64,000 bases of DNA from Streptomyces glomeratus (GTDB taxonomy: Bacteria > Actinomycetota > Actinomycetes > Streptomycetales > Streptomycetaceae): positions 26,563 to 90,562 of the forward strand of contig NZ_JAKEEB010000027.1 in NCBI RefSeq assembly GCF_021462825.1. Direction: 5' to 3'. Shown here in pieces: positions 50,614 through 58,368 of the stretch. Position numbers and translations under genes: made by a program. Within the stretch, counting starts at the first letter, position 1, and every line of letters begins with the position of its first letter. The notes below the pieces were generated by a model. It was given only the letters and a program-made list of their open reading frames with translations, ran no database searches and had not been told where the DNA came from.

Positions 50614-51846
50614 CTATTGCGGCTGCAGCCCGCTCACCTCGGGGCGGCGCCGGATCCGGGCCGCGAGGACGGCCACGTCGTCCTCCGCGTGCTCGGCGTC
50701 CAGCCGGTCCAGGACGTCCGCCAGCAGTTCCTCCACTCCGGCGCCGGGCCGCACCCGCATCCCGGCCAGCCGGGCCAGCGACACATCGATGTCCTCCGCG
50801 CGGCGCTCCACGAGACCGTCCGTGAACAGCAGCAGGGTGTCCTGCTGCGCGAGCGGGCGCGTCGTCGGCTCGTAGCCGCCGATCCCCGTCCCCAGCGGCG
50901 GCCCGGTCGGCACGTCCAGCAACTCCGCCGTGCCCGCGCCGGAGAACAGCGCCGGCGGAAGATGCCCTGCGCTGGTCAGTGACGCCGTACCGCGTGCCGG
51001 ATCCACCTGGACGAGCAGGCAGGTGGCCGGCCGGCGGGTGCCCTCCTCGTTGACCGCGGCGTCCAGCCGGCGCAGCACCCGGTGCGGGGGCAGGTCCGTG
51101 GAGGCCATGTAGCGGAGCATCGAGCGGTAGGCGTTCATATCGACCGCGGCGTCCAGCCCGTGCCCCATGACGTCCCCCATCACCAGCAGGGTCCGCCCGA
51201 AGTGCAGCCGCACCGTCTCGAACCAGTCCCCGCCCACCAGGGTCCCGCCACCCGCAGGCAGATACCGCGTGGCCAGGTCGAGATTGGGATGCGGTCGCCC
51301 GGGCTCGGCCAGCAGCGCCCGCTGGAGACGGAACACCGTGCCGCGTACCGCCGCGTGATGCCGTGCGTGCCCGAGGTGCACGGCCGTGAGCCGGGCCGCG
51401 TAGTGCATGAGGGCGGTGTCCCGGTCCGAGAACGGCGGACCCTGCCGCACCGCCAGCAGCACCCCGTACAGCCGGTCGTGCCCCAGCAACGGCACGGACA
51501 TCACCTGCCGCGCGACCTCTCCCGCCGGGCCGGAGAAGGCGGTGATCGGATGTCCCTCGTCCAGGGCCCGCACCGACAGCGGGCGGGCGCCGCTCGTGCT
51601 CCACGGTTCGAGCAGGCCGATGCGGCCCGCCGTGGCGGCCCGCTCGAGGGCGGGCAGCGGGCCGGAGGCGGGCGACGCGGACGGGACGTCCTCGGTCAGC
51701 AGGTCCACGGCGGCGGCGTCGCACACCCGTCCGCACACATGGGCGGCCAGCTCCTGGCACGTGGTCCGCTCGTCGAGCGTCGTGCCGATCGACTCGAGGG
51801 CGTCCTCCATGCCGTGCGCCGGGCCTGCCGCGTCCTCAACGCCCAC
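50614..51846 (-). CDS. SpoIIE-type PP2C phosphatase with GAF domain, no HATPase (no. 3)
   Basis: 410 residues. GAF domain at about 20-165 (LESIGTTLDERTTCQELAAHV, VMSVPLLGHDRLYGVLLAVRQ) and PP2C/SpoIIE domain at about 185-400 (GGTLVGGDWFETV, VMGDVMGHGLDAAVDMNAYRS, LLLFTDGLVERR). It lacks the C-terminal RsbW-like kinase of phosphatases no. 1 and no. 2 and both PAS domains. GTG 51846 is selected because GGAGG lies seven bases upstream. The STAS gene 1.2 kb away on the same strand is a candidate substrate. Confidence 0.9.
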   Translation of the reverse strand: MGVEDAAGPAHGMEDALESIGTTLDERTTCQELAAHVCGRVCDAAAVDLLTEDVPSASPASGPLPALERAATAGRIGLLEPWSTSGARPLSVRALDEGHPITAFSGPAGEVARQVMSVPLLGHDRLYGVLLAVRQGPPFSDRDTALMHYAARLTAVHLGHARHHAAVRGTVFRLQRALLAEPGRPHPNLDLATRYLPAGGGTLVGGDWFETVRLHFGRTLLVMGDVMGHGLDAAVDMNAYRSMLRYMASTDLPPHRVLRRLDAAVNEEGTRRPATCLLVQVDPARGTASLTSAGHLPPALFSGAGTAELLDVPTGPPLGTGIGGYEPTTRPLAQQDTLLLFTDGLVERRAEDIDVSLARLAGMRVRPGAGVEELLADVLDRLDAEHAEDDVAVLAARIRRRPEVSGLQPQ

Positions 51847-51929
51847 AGCGCCACCTCCGCGACAACACGTCCCGAGTCCATCCATGCATGGGACGGCCGG
51901 GCCCGCATCCGGGCCACCCGCGACCCGCC

Positions 51930-52934
51930 TCAGAGATCTTCGACCAGTACGGCAGCCCCGTCGAAGCGTCCCGCCTTCAGATCACCCAGGGCCCGCAGGG
52001 CCTGCGACAGCGGATACGGGTGCGTGGTCGCGCGCACCCCGTACCGCGCCGCGAGCTCCAGGAACTCCCGGCCGTTCTCCCGTGTGTTCGAGGTGACGCT
52101 GCGCACCTCCTTCTCGTAGAACAACTCGGTCTCGTAGCGCAGCACCGGCACGTCGCTCAGACGGATGCCCGCGACCGCCAGCACTCCGCCCCGGTCCAGT
52201 GCCCGCAGCGCCACCGGGACGAGGTCACCGGCGGGTGCGAACAGGATCGCCCCGTCCAGCGGCTCCGGCGGCAGGTCGTAGGCACCGCCCGCCGACGCGC
52301 ACCCGAGTTCGAGCGCGAGCCGCCGCGATGCCTCGTCCCGTGTCAGCACGTGCACGGTGGCCCCCTGCGCCAGCGCCACCTGGGCGCACAGATGGGCGCT
52401 GCCTCCGAACCCGTACAGTCCGAGGCGGCCGCCCGGCGGCAGCGACGTCCGCAGCAGCGCCCGGTAGCCGATGATGCCCGCGCACAGCAGCGGCGCGAGC
52501 GCCACGTCGTCCACGTCCGGCGGCAGCCGGTAGGCGAAGGCGGCGGGCACGGTCGTGTACTCGGCGTATCCGCCGTCGGCGTCCCAGCCGGTGTACTCGG
52601 AGCCGGGACACAGGTTCTCGGATCCCCGCGCGCAGTACCGGCAGGTGCCGTCCGTACGGCGCAGCCACGCGACCCCGACCCGGTCGCCGACGGCCCAGGT
52701 GCCCGCCGCCGCTCCCACCCCGGCCACCACGCCGACCACCTCGTGCCCGGGCGTCACCCCCTGCCGGTGCACCGGCAGATCTCCCTCGCTCACATGCAGA
52801 TCCGTACGGCACACCCCGCACGCCCGCACCTGCACCAGCAACTCGCCCGGCCCCGGCACCGGCACCGGCCGCTCCACGAACCGCAGCGGCTCCCGCTCGA
52901 CGGGCCCCGGCCGGTCCACCACCCATGCGTGCAT
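51930..52934 (-). CDS. Zinc-dependent alcohol dehydrogenase
   Basis: 334 residues, MDR superfamily. Catalytic zinc site ACGVCRTDLH and GHEVVGVV, structural zinc loop CRYC...NLC in RRTDGTCRYCARGSENLCPG, and Rossmann GLYGFGGSAHLCAQVALAQG. Here the motif is GFGGSA in place of the usual GGLG. This is the AdhP-type zinc-dependent alcohol dehydrogenase group. It oxidises a primary alcohol with NAD(P)+. ATG 52934 is chosen because it is the first start with the N-terminal MHAWVVDRPGP. Monocistronic. Confidence 0.92.
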   Translation of the reverse strand: MHAWVVDRPGPVEREPLRFVERPVPVPGPGELLVQVRACGVCRTDLHVSEGDLPVHRQGVTPGHEVVGVVAGVGAAAGTWAVGDRVGVAWLRRTDGTCRYCARGSENLCPGSEYTGWDADGGYAEYTTVPAAFAYRLPPDVDDVALAPLLCAGIIGYRALLRTSLPPGGRLGLYGFGGSAHLCAQVALAQGATVHVLTRDEASRRLALELGCASAGGAYDLPPEPLDGAILFAPAGDLVPVALRALDRGGVLAVAGIRLSDVPVLRYETELFYEKEVRSVTSNTRENGREFLELAARYGVRATTHPYPLSQALRALGDLKAGRFDGAAVLVEDL

Positions 52935-53067
52935 CGTCCGACCCCCTGCGTCGACGACTCCACCCTTCCAGTGTCGGGCAGGCAAGCGGTCCGGCGCGCG
53001 GCGCGCCCCGGGCCTGGATACCGTGAGCAGCGGAAACCGATCCGTCCAATGGGAAAGGCCGCACGCC

Positions 53068-53862
53068 ATGGCGGTACAGCCGGAGGGAACGCCCTGCTGG
53101 GCCGACGCGATGTTCAGCGACGTCGAGGGCGCCAAGCGCTTCTACGGAGATGTCCTCGGCTGGACCTTCGGCGAGTCGGCGTCGGAATACGGCCACTACA
53201 CGCAGGCATACGCCGACGGCAAGGCGGTCGCCGCGGTCGTACCGCCCCGCCCCGGGCAGGAAGGACAGTCGGCCTGGTGCCTGTACTTCGCGACGGCGGA
53301 CGCCGCCGCGACGGCGCGGAAGGTCAGGGACGAGGGCGGCGAGGTGCTGATGGAACCGATGCAGGTCGGCGACTTCGGCACCATGGCCCTGGCCCGGGAC
53401 CCGAGCGGCGCCGTCTTCGGCCTCTGGCAGGCAGGCACCCACGAGGGATTCGAGGCCACGGCCGTTCCCGGCGCGTACTGCTGGGCCGAGGTCTTCACCC
53501 GCGAGCCGGAGAAGTCCGACGCCTTCTTCCCCGCGGTCTTCCCCTACGAGGCCAAGCAGCTCCAGGACGCGGCGGTCGACTTCCGCATCTTCGAACTGAA
53601 CGCCGCACCCGTGCTCGGCCGCATGAAGATGACGGACGACTTCCCGCCCGAGGTCCCGCCCTATGTCAACGTGTACTTCACCGTCGACGACTGCGACGCG
53701 GCCGTCCAGCGGGCCGTCGGGCACGGCGCGATCCTGCGGTTCGGCCCGACGGACAGCCCGTTCGGCCGGTTCGCGGTGCTGAGCGACCCCCAAGGTGCCA
53801 ACTTCTCCGTCATCGACGTCGCCACCACCCAGGGCGAGATGCCGGCCATGACCGACGTGTAG
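53068..53862 (+). CDS. VOC-family protein with two glyoxalase domains
   Basis: 264 residues made of two consecutive VOC domains, about 8-125 (CWADAMFSDVEGAKRFYGDVLGWTFGE) and 138-255 (CWAEVFTREPEKSDAFFPAVFPYEAKQL). This two-domain layout is typical of the CFP30/27-kDa antigen-type hydroxylase-like proteins of actinobacteria. The catalytic metal ligands are not clearly conserved, so it could be a binding protein. It is divergent from the alcohol dehydrogenase. Confidence 0.9.
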   Translation: MAVQPEGTPCWADAMFSDVEGAKRFYGDVLGWTFGESASEYGHYTQAYADGKAVAAVVPPRPGQEGQSAWCLYFATADAAATARKVRDEGGEVLMEPMQVGDFGTMALARDPSGAVFGLWQAGTHEGFEATAVPGAYCWAEVFTREPEKSDAFFPAVFPYEAKQLQDAAVDFRIFELNAAPVLGRMKMTDDFPPEVPPYVNVYFTVDDCDAAVQRAVGHGAILRFGPTDSPFGRFAVLSDPQGANFSVIDVATTQGEMPAMTDV

Positions 53863-53954
53863 ACGGGCGGCGCGTCGGACGGTGTGCGTGAGGCCGGAGC
53901 CTCGGCCCGGCCCGGGACCCGGTGGGGTCACCGGGCCGTGGCATGATCGGACAC

Positions 53955-54632
53955 ATGCCTGAACGAGTTGTGGCCGCCTGCGACGGGGCTTCGAAGGGAA
54001 ACCCCGGACCTGCCGGATGGGCCTGGGTCGTCGCCTCCGACGACGAGATCCCCGGCCGCTGGGAAGCCGGCCCGCTGGGCACGGCGACCAACAATGTCGC
54101 CGAACTGACCGCCCTGGAACGGTTGCTGACCGCCGTCGGCCCGGACGTCCCGCTGGAGATCCGGATGGACTCCCAGTACGCCATGAAGGCGGTCACGACC
54201 TGGCTGCCCGCCTGGAAGCGCAACGGCTGGAAGACCGCCGCCGGCAAGCCCGTCGCCAACCAGGACCTGGTCGTGCGCATCGACGCGCTGCTCGACGGTC
54301 GTGAGGTCGAGTTCCGCTACGTCCCCGCGCACCAGGTGGGCGGGGACCGCCTCAACGACTTCGCGGACCGCGCCGCCAGCCAGGCGGCCACCCTCCAGCA
54401 GCCGGCCGGCAGTGAGCAGGGCTCCCCGGAGCCGCCGCCCTCTCCCGCCCCGAGGACCGGCGCCCCGGCCCGCCGTGGCGCGCCCGCGAGGAAGCAGGGC
54501 TCCGGACGCACCCTCAAGGCCAGGTTTCCCGGCCGCTGTGTCTGCGGCCGGCAGTACGCCGCCGGCGAGCCCATCGCCAAGAACGCCCAGGGCTGGGGCC
54601 ACCCGGAGTGCCGCACGGCCGGCGACGGCTAG
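53955..54632 (+). CDS. rnhA: Ribonuclease HI with C-terminal Cys/His motif
   Basis: 225 residues. N-terminal RNase H domain (about 1-140): Asp9 in CDGASKGNPGPAGWAWV, Glu48 in NNVAELTAL, the MDSQYAMKAV Asp and the DRLNDFADRAAS Asp form the four catalytic acids, degrading RNA in RNA-DNA hybrids. A Pro/Ser/Arg linker is followed by a C-terminal GRCVCGRQYAAGEP...GHPEC segment, whose three Cys and one His could bind zinc and nucleic acid. That extension is absent from classical RnhA. ATG 53955 has CATGAT -10-like sequence seven bases ahead; leaderless expression is possible. Confidence 0.88.
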   Translation: MPERVVAACDGASKGNPGPAGWAWVVASDDEIPGRWEAGPLGTATNNVAELTALERLLTAVGPDVPLEIRMDSQYAMKAVTTWLPAWKRNGWKTAAGKPVANQDLVVRIDALLDGREVEFRYVPAHQVGGDRLNDFADRAASQAATLQQPAGSEQGSPEPPPSPAPRTGAPARRGAPARKQGSGRTLKARFPGRCVCGRQYAAGEPIAKNAQGWGHPECRTAGDG

Positions 54633-54694
54633 GGGTCTCCCCCCACGGGACGTCTGACCCCAGGGTTCCCGTACGCCGCCCCGCCGGGCGCCTC

Positions 54695-54719
54695 GGCGGC
54701 CTCGGCCCCGGAGGCCGCC
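54695..54719. terminator. Terminator between rnhA and melC2
   Basis: GGCGGCCTC (54695-54703) and GAGGCCGCC (54711-54719) form a 9-bp stem with a seven-base loop between convergent genes. Confidence 0.72.
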
Positions 54720-54742
54720 GCCCCGGCCCGGCCGCCGGGGCC

Positions 54743-55567
54743 TCAGTCGGTGTCGAACGCGTAGTACGTCCTGTGGTCCAGCAGATCGGCGGGGCGCACG
54801 TCGTTCCACGGCTTCATCGGCTCGTCGAGGTCGATCACGTCCGGGGTGCCGCTCACCGGGAGATAGCCGGACTTGGGATGCCGGCGCTGCCACTCGGCCC
54901 ACAGCTTGTCGATGTAGGCGTGGTGCAGCCAGAAGACAGGGTCGTTGGGGGAGACACCGGTGGCCATCTGACCGCCCACCCACACGTGCACCCGGTTGTG
55001 GAGGTTGACGCCCCGCCATCCTTCGAGGTGGTTGCGGAACCCGTCCGACGCGCTGTTCCAGGGCGCCATGTCGTACGTGGACAGGGCGAGCACCGACTCG
55101 ACCTCGGCCCGGGTCGGCAACGCGCGTCCGCCCTCTCCGAGAGAGCGCCGGAGATAGGTGCGGCTGTCCACCCGCACGGTGATGGGCCACTTGCCGGCGG
55201 ACGCGGCGAACGGTCCGTCCATCACCCGCCCGTCCAGACTGCGCCCCGTGCCGCCGAGGAAGTCCGGCGCCCACAGTGAGGAGCGCGGGGAGCGATCGGT
55301 GGTCCAGTCCCAGTACGGCAGCGTGACCGAGGAGTCGACGGACTGCAGGGCCCGCTCGAACTCGACGAGGAATCTGCGGTGCCACGGCAGGAACGACGGC
55401 GAGCGATGGCCCGTTCGTTCACCGGTGTCGGTGTCGCCCATGATGAAGGCGTTGTGGGTCTGGACGAAGGCGTCATAGCGGCCGTTGCGCTTGAGCTCGA
55501 CGAACGCGGCGATCAGCCGCCGCTTCTCGTCGGCGCTGAGGTTCGCCTGGTTCTTGCGTACGTTCAT
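54743..55567 (-). CDS. melC2: Tyrosinase MelC2
   Basis: 274 residues. Type 3 copper monophenol/diphenol oxidase. CuA ligands are His38 (QTHNAF), His54 and His63 in GHRSPSFLPWHRRF, and CuB ligands are the two His of NLHNRVHVW and the His of FWLHHAYID, at the positions known for Streptomyces MelC2. It oxidises tyrosine to dopaquinone and starts melanin formation after receiving copper from MelC1. ATG 55567 follows the melC1 stop by 35 bases in the same operon. Length and motifs indicate an active enzyme. Confidence 0.95.
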   Translation of the reverse strand: MNVRKNQANLSADEKRRLIAAFVELKRNGRYDAFVQTHNAFIMGDTDTGERTGHRSPSFLPWHRRFLVEFERALQSVDSSVTLPYWDWTTDRSPRSSLWAPDFLGGTGRSLDGRVMDGPFAASAGKWPITVRVDSRTYLRRSLGEGGRALPTRAEVESVLALSTYDMAPWNSASDGFRNHLEGWRGVNLHNRVHVWVGGQMATGVSPNDPVFWLHHAYIDKLWAEWQRRHPKSGYLPVSGTPDVIDLDEPMKPWNDVRPADLLDHRTYYAFDTD

Positions 55568-55602
55568 GTGCGGAAGACTCCGGAAATCCTGTGCGGCGGC
55601 GG

Positions 55603-55998
55603 TCAGTTGAACGGGACGAGCGGGGCGCCCTGGAGCTCCACGACGGCGGCGCGGGCCGCCGCGCGAGGAGTCGGCACGGGGTCGTAGTGGCTGACCACAC
55701 TGATCCAGCTGCCGTCCGCGTTCTGCATCACATGCAGTTCGACCCCGTCGATGAACACGCCGTACCCGGAGCCGTGGTGACCACCCGCTGTGGGGCGGCC
55801 CTCTATTCGGCGGCCTCGGTAGACCTCGTCGAAGGGCGCGGGTTCGCCGTGATCGTGCCCCGGCATCATCCCGGCGGAGGCCGGTGCGGCGGACGGCGAG
55901 GTGGTGGCGGAGGCAGAGGCGGCCTGTGTGGCGAGACCACCGGCGGCGGCGACGGCGGCCCCGGCCACCAGGGCGCGGCGGCGGGTGAGTTCGGGCAT
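55603..55998 (-). CDS. melC1: Tyrosinase copper chaperone MelC1
   Basis: 131 residues. N-terminal RRRALVAGAAVAAAGGLA is a twin-arginine signal, then a small beta-rich domain (FDEVYRGRRIEGRP, YGVFIDGVELHVMQNADGSWISVVSHYDPV) that binds apotyrosinase and delivers copper and export signal. MHG...HDHGE and the His residues before it are copper-binding candidates. ATG 55998 has GGAGGACTT spaced well. First gene of the mel operon; the regulatory dyad is upstream at 56095-56118. Confidence 0.94.
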   Translation of the reverse strand: MPELTRRRALVAGAAVAAAGGLATQAASASATTSPSAAPASAGMMPGHDHGEPAPFDEVYRGRRIEGRPTAGGHHGSGYGVFIDGVELHVMQNADGSWISVVSHYDPVPTPRAAARAAVVELQGAPLVPFN

Positions 55999-56094
55999 GC
56001 GAAGTCCTCCTGGATCGCAGCGGGTTGACGTCCCGTCCTGCCTATCCGGCGGCCGCCGTGCCCCGGAAATCTTGGACAACGGGTTGGCTACGAT

Positions 56095-56118
56095 CAGGAC
56101 AATTGCCTACATGTCCTG
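56095..56118. promoter_or_regulatory. Dyad upstream of the mel operon
   Basis: CAGGACA (56095-56101) and TGTCCTG (56112-56118) are perfect 7-bp arms spaced by ten bases, about 100 bases before the melC1 start, in a locally AT-rich stretch. A regulator binding site for melanin control is likely; the known BldA/ArpA connections cannot be read from sequence alone. Confidence 0.6.
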
Positions 56119-56308
56119 CAAACTTGAACAAAGATGATCTTGCCGCTAAAGCTGCCCTAGAGATGCCGGACGGGGAAATTCCGCCCCGAGGAGCGTCGGC
56201 GGCAGAGGATCTTTCGCGCCGGGTGCCCCGTTCGTGGCGCGGCTCACGTCCGCGATCTGACGCGAACCGCCGGTCGTTGCCGATGCGGGACTGCCGGCCA
56301 TGCCGGAG

Positions 56309-56935
56309 TCAGTTCACTCCCCGCGGCCGGAACTGGATGCTGATGCGGGGCCCGATCGCCCGGCTGCTCTTCGGCACCGCGTGCTCCCAGGTCCGCTGGC
56401 AGCTGCCGCCCATGACGATCAGATCGCCGTGCCCGAGCGGACGTCTCAGGGTCCGGCCGCCGCCCCGCGGCCTGAGTGCCAGGTCGCGGGGCGTGCCCAC
56501 GGACAGGATGGCGACCATGGTGTTCTCGCTCGCGCCGCGGCCGATCCGGTCTCCGTGCCAGGCCACGCTGTCGCGGCCGTCTCGGTAGTAGCAGAGCCCG
56601 GCCGTGACGAAGGGTTCCCCGAGCTCGGCCGCGTAGTGCGTGGACAGTGCGTCGCGCGCCTCCTCGAGAACGGGGTGCGGCAGCGGCTCGCCGGGGTGGT
56701 AGTAGGCGAGGAGTCGCGGCACGTCCACCGTGTGGTCGTACATCTGCCGTCGCTCGGCGTGCCAGGGGACCTCGGCGGCCAGGTGCTCGAAGAGCGCGTC
56801 GGCCCCGCTCAGCCATCCCTGGAACAGGTCGATCCATGCCCCGGCGCCGAGCGGGGTCCGGCGCAGTCCGTCGAGCGGGGCGAGCCGGAGGTCGTCGGTC
56901 TGGTCGAACAGTGAGGCCTGGAGGTGCGTGCCCAT
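56309..56935 (-). CDS. alkB: Alpha-ketoglutarate-dependent DNA dioxygenase AlkB
   Basis: 208 residues. Fe(II)/2-oxoglutarate AlkB fold: nucleotide-recognition lid with RRQMYDHTVDVPRLLAYYHPG, the HxD metal motif WHGDRIG, TMVAILSVGTPRDLALR, distal His in RTWEHAVPKS and 2-oxoglutarate Arg in GPRISIQFRPR. It removes methyl groups from 1-meA and 3-meC in DNA by oxidation. ATG 56935 with TACGCT six bases upstream suggests a leaderless message. Located divergently from the TPR operon. Confidence 0.92.
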   Translation of the reverse strand: MGTHLQASLFDQTDDLRLAPLDGLRRTPLGAGAWIDLFQGWLSGADALFEHLAAEVPWHAERRQMYDHTVDVPRLLAYYHPGEPLPHPVLEEARDALSTHYAAELGEPFVTAGLCYYRDGRDSVAWHGDRIGRGASENTMVAILSVGTPRDLALRPRGGGRTLRRPLGHGDLIVMGGSCQRTWEHAVPKSSRAIGPRISIQFRPRGVN

Positions 56936-56941
56936 ACAGGC

Positions 56942-56947
56942 AGCGTA
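56942..56947 (-). promoter_or_regulatory. -10 element of leaderless alkB promoter (TACGCT)
   Basis: On the leftward strand TACGCT ends six bases before ATG 56935. There is no ribosome-binding site, so transcription should start at the A of the ATG. Confidence 0.55.
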
Positions 56948-57119
56948 CCCCTTATTCGAAAATGTGTTCTGACCTCGGCCGCGGCGATCTCCCGTGGCGG
57001 TGTGGTCTGTCTCAACTGCTTTGCTGCGAAGCAACCTTGCGGGTTCGGGTGACGTCCTGATCGACAACGGGTGGTGGTGCGATCGATCACCGGAGGAGTT
57101 CCGGGTAGGTGTCCGGATC

Positions 57120-57184
57120 CCTATACGCTCCATGTATACATGGCGTGTATACAACGTGCTTATACATGTCGCTGTATGCGTGCC
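57120..57184. repeat. Five 13-bp iterated TATAC units (iteron-like array)
   Basis: Units begin at 57120, 57133, 57146, 57159 and 57172 with exact 13-bp period: CCTATACG, TGTATACA, TGTATACA, CTTATACA, CTGTATGC as the first eight bases of each. TGTATACA is itself palindromic. The AT-rich array is alien to the flanking high-GC sequence. It lies between divergent alkB and the TPR gene, about 140-200 bases before the latter, in a 386-base gap that otherwise shows nothing. A regularly spaced binding site for a multimeric regulator is the simplest reading. Confidence 0.8.
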
Positions 57185-57321
57185 GTGCGGTCATGCCGCG
57201 TCTGCATGGTGCGTGCGCACGGAGCGCAGGACCGGTTCGTGCCGTGTCCGCCGCCGCTCGACAGTCAGCACCCGTCGGCCCGGCGCCAAGCGCCCGGCCG
57301 ACGCCAGACCGAAAGGAACCC

Positions 57322-58368
57322 ATGTACGGCAAGGCCTTCGCCCCGGAGTACCAGGGCGCTCTGACCTCCCTGTCCGTGAACTCGTCGCTCACGGACGTCC
57401 TGGCCGCGGGCACCGAGCAACTGCGGGCCGCCGAGCGTGCCGGGTCCCGGCAGGAGGCCGCCCGCTCCGGTCTGGCGGTCGCCGAGGCACACCGCCGGCT
57501 CGGTCAGGTCGACGACGCCGACCGGGCCTGGAAGGCGAGCTACCGCACCGCCCGGGAGGCCGGCGACACCGGAGCGATGGCCTGGGCCCTGTGGAGCGGC
57601 GGCACTCTGGCCCGGCAGCGCGGTGCCCTGCCCCTGGCCTGGCGGCTGCTGCGGCTCGCCGCCGACCTCGGCGAGCGGGCCGGGGATGTGGTCGTCCGCG
57701 GATATTCGCTCGCGGGAATGGCCGAGACCGGTCGCATCCAGGGCGACTACGAGGCCGTGACCGCCCTGCACGAACAGCTCCTGGCCGAGGCCCGCCGGCG
57801 CGGCGAGGCGCGCCACACCGTGTGGGCGCTGGAGGGCATCGCGCAGATACACCGCAACACCGGCTCGTACGACACCGCGTACGCCATGTTCGAGGAGGCG
57901 GCCGACATCGCCGCCCGCGCCGACGACCGCCGTGGTCACGCCTGGGCGCTGCGCGGTCTCGCCGACATCCTCTCCGTCCGGGACGGCGACAGCGAGCGGG
58001 CCCTGGAACTGCTCTCCGAAGCGGAGGCCACCTGCCGGGAGATGAACCTCGCGGGCGCGCTCGCCTACAACCACAAGATGCGCGGCAACGTCCTGTACCG
58101 CGCCGGACGTTACGAGCAGGCGCGTGACGTCTATGCCCAGGCGCTCGCCGAGTTCGAGGGCATGGAGGAGCCGCGCGGGACCGCCCTCGCCCGTCTGGGC
58201 CTGGTCAAGTCGCTGGCCCGCCTCGGCCGGGACCGGGCCGAGACCGCCGCCGACCTCGAGGCGCTCGCCCGGAACCTGGACGGGATCGGGCTGCGGCACG
58301 GCCGTGAGATGGTCCTGCGGGCCTACGAGGAACTCGGCCTCGTCTCCCCGGAAGGAACCGGACGATGA
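57322..58368 (+). CDS. TPR-repeat protein, coupled to polyprenyl synthetase
   Basis: 348 residues. Tetratricopeptide-type helical hairpins throughout: AEAHRRLGQVDDADRAWKASYRTARE, then repeated A-x-LARQRGALPLAWRLLRLAAD, QIHRNTGSYDTAYAMFEEAADIA and NVLYRAGRYEQARDVYAQALAEF, about seven pairs. It has no signal peptide or DNA-binding domain and is probably a scaffold or regulator. AAAGGAACCC precedes ATG 57322. Its TGA overlaps the start of the polyprenyl synthetase (ATGA). The 13-bp iterated repeat lies upstream and may control the operon. Confidence 0.88.
   Translation: MYGKAFAPEYQGALTSLSVNSSLTDVLAAGTEQLRAAERAGSRQEAARSGLAVAEAHRRLGQVDDADRAWKASYRTAREAGDTGAMAWALWSGGTLARQRGALPLAWRLLRLAADLGERAGDVVVRGYSLAGMAETGRIQGDYEAVTALHEQLLAEARRRGEARHTVWALEGIAQIHRNTGSYDTAYAMFEEAADIAARADDRRGHAWALRGLADILSVRDGDSERALELLSEAEATCREMNLAGALAYNHKMRGNVLYRAGRYEQARDVYAQALAEFEGMEEPRGTALARLGLVKSLARLGRDRAETAADLEALARNLDGIGLRHGREMVLRAYEELGLVSPEGTGR

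Noticed and set aside
49628..51760. A 710-codon leftward frame across the HAD-IIB gene and SpoIIE no. 3
   Set aside because: It conflicts with two well-supported genes and has high Arg/Gly composition with no domain.
57120..57184. Replication origin or plasmid iteron set
   Set aside because: No Rep gene, partition gene or DnaA boxes accompany it, so only the repeat itself is claimed.
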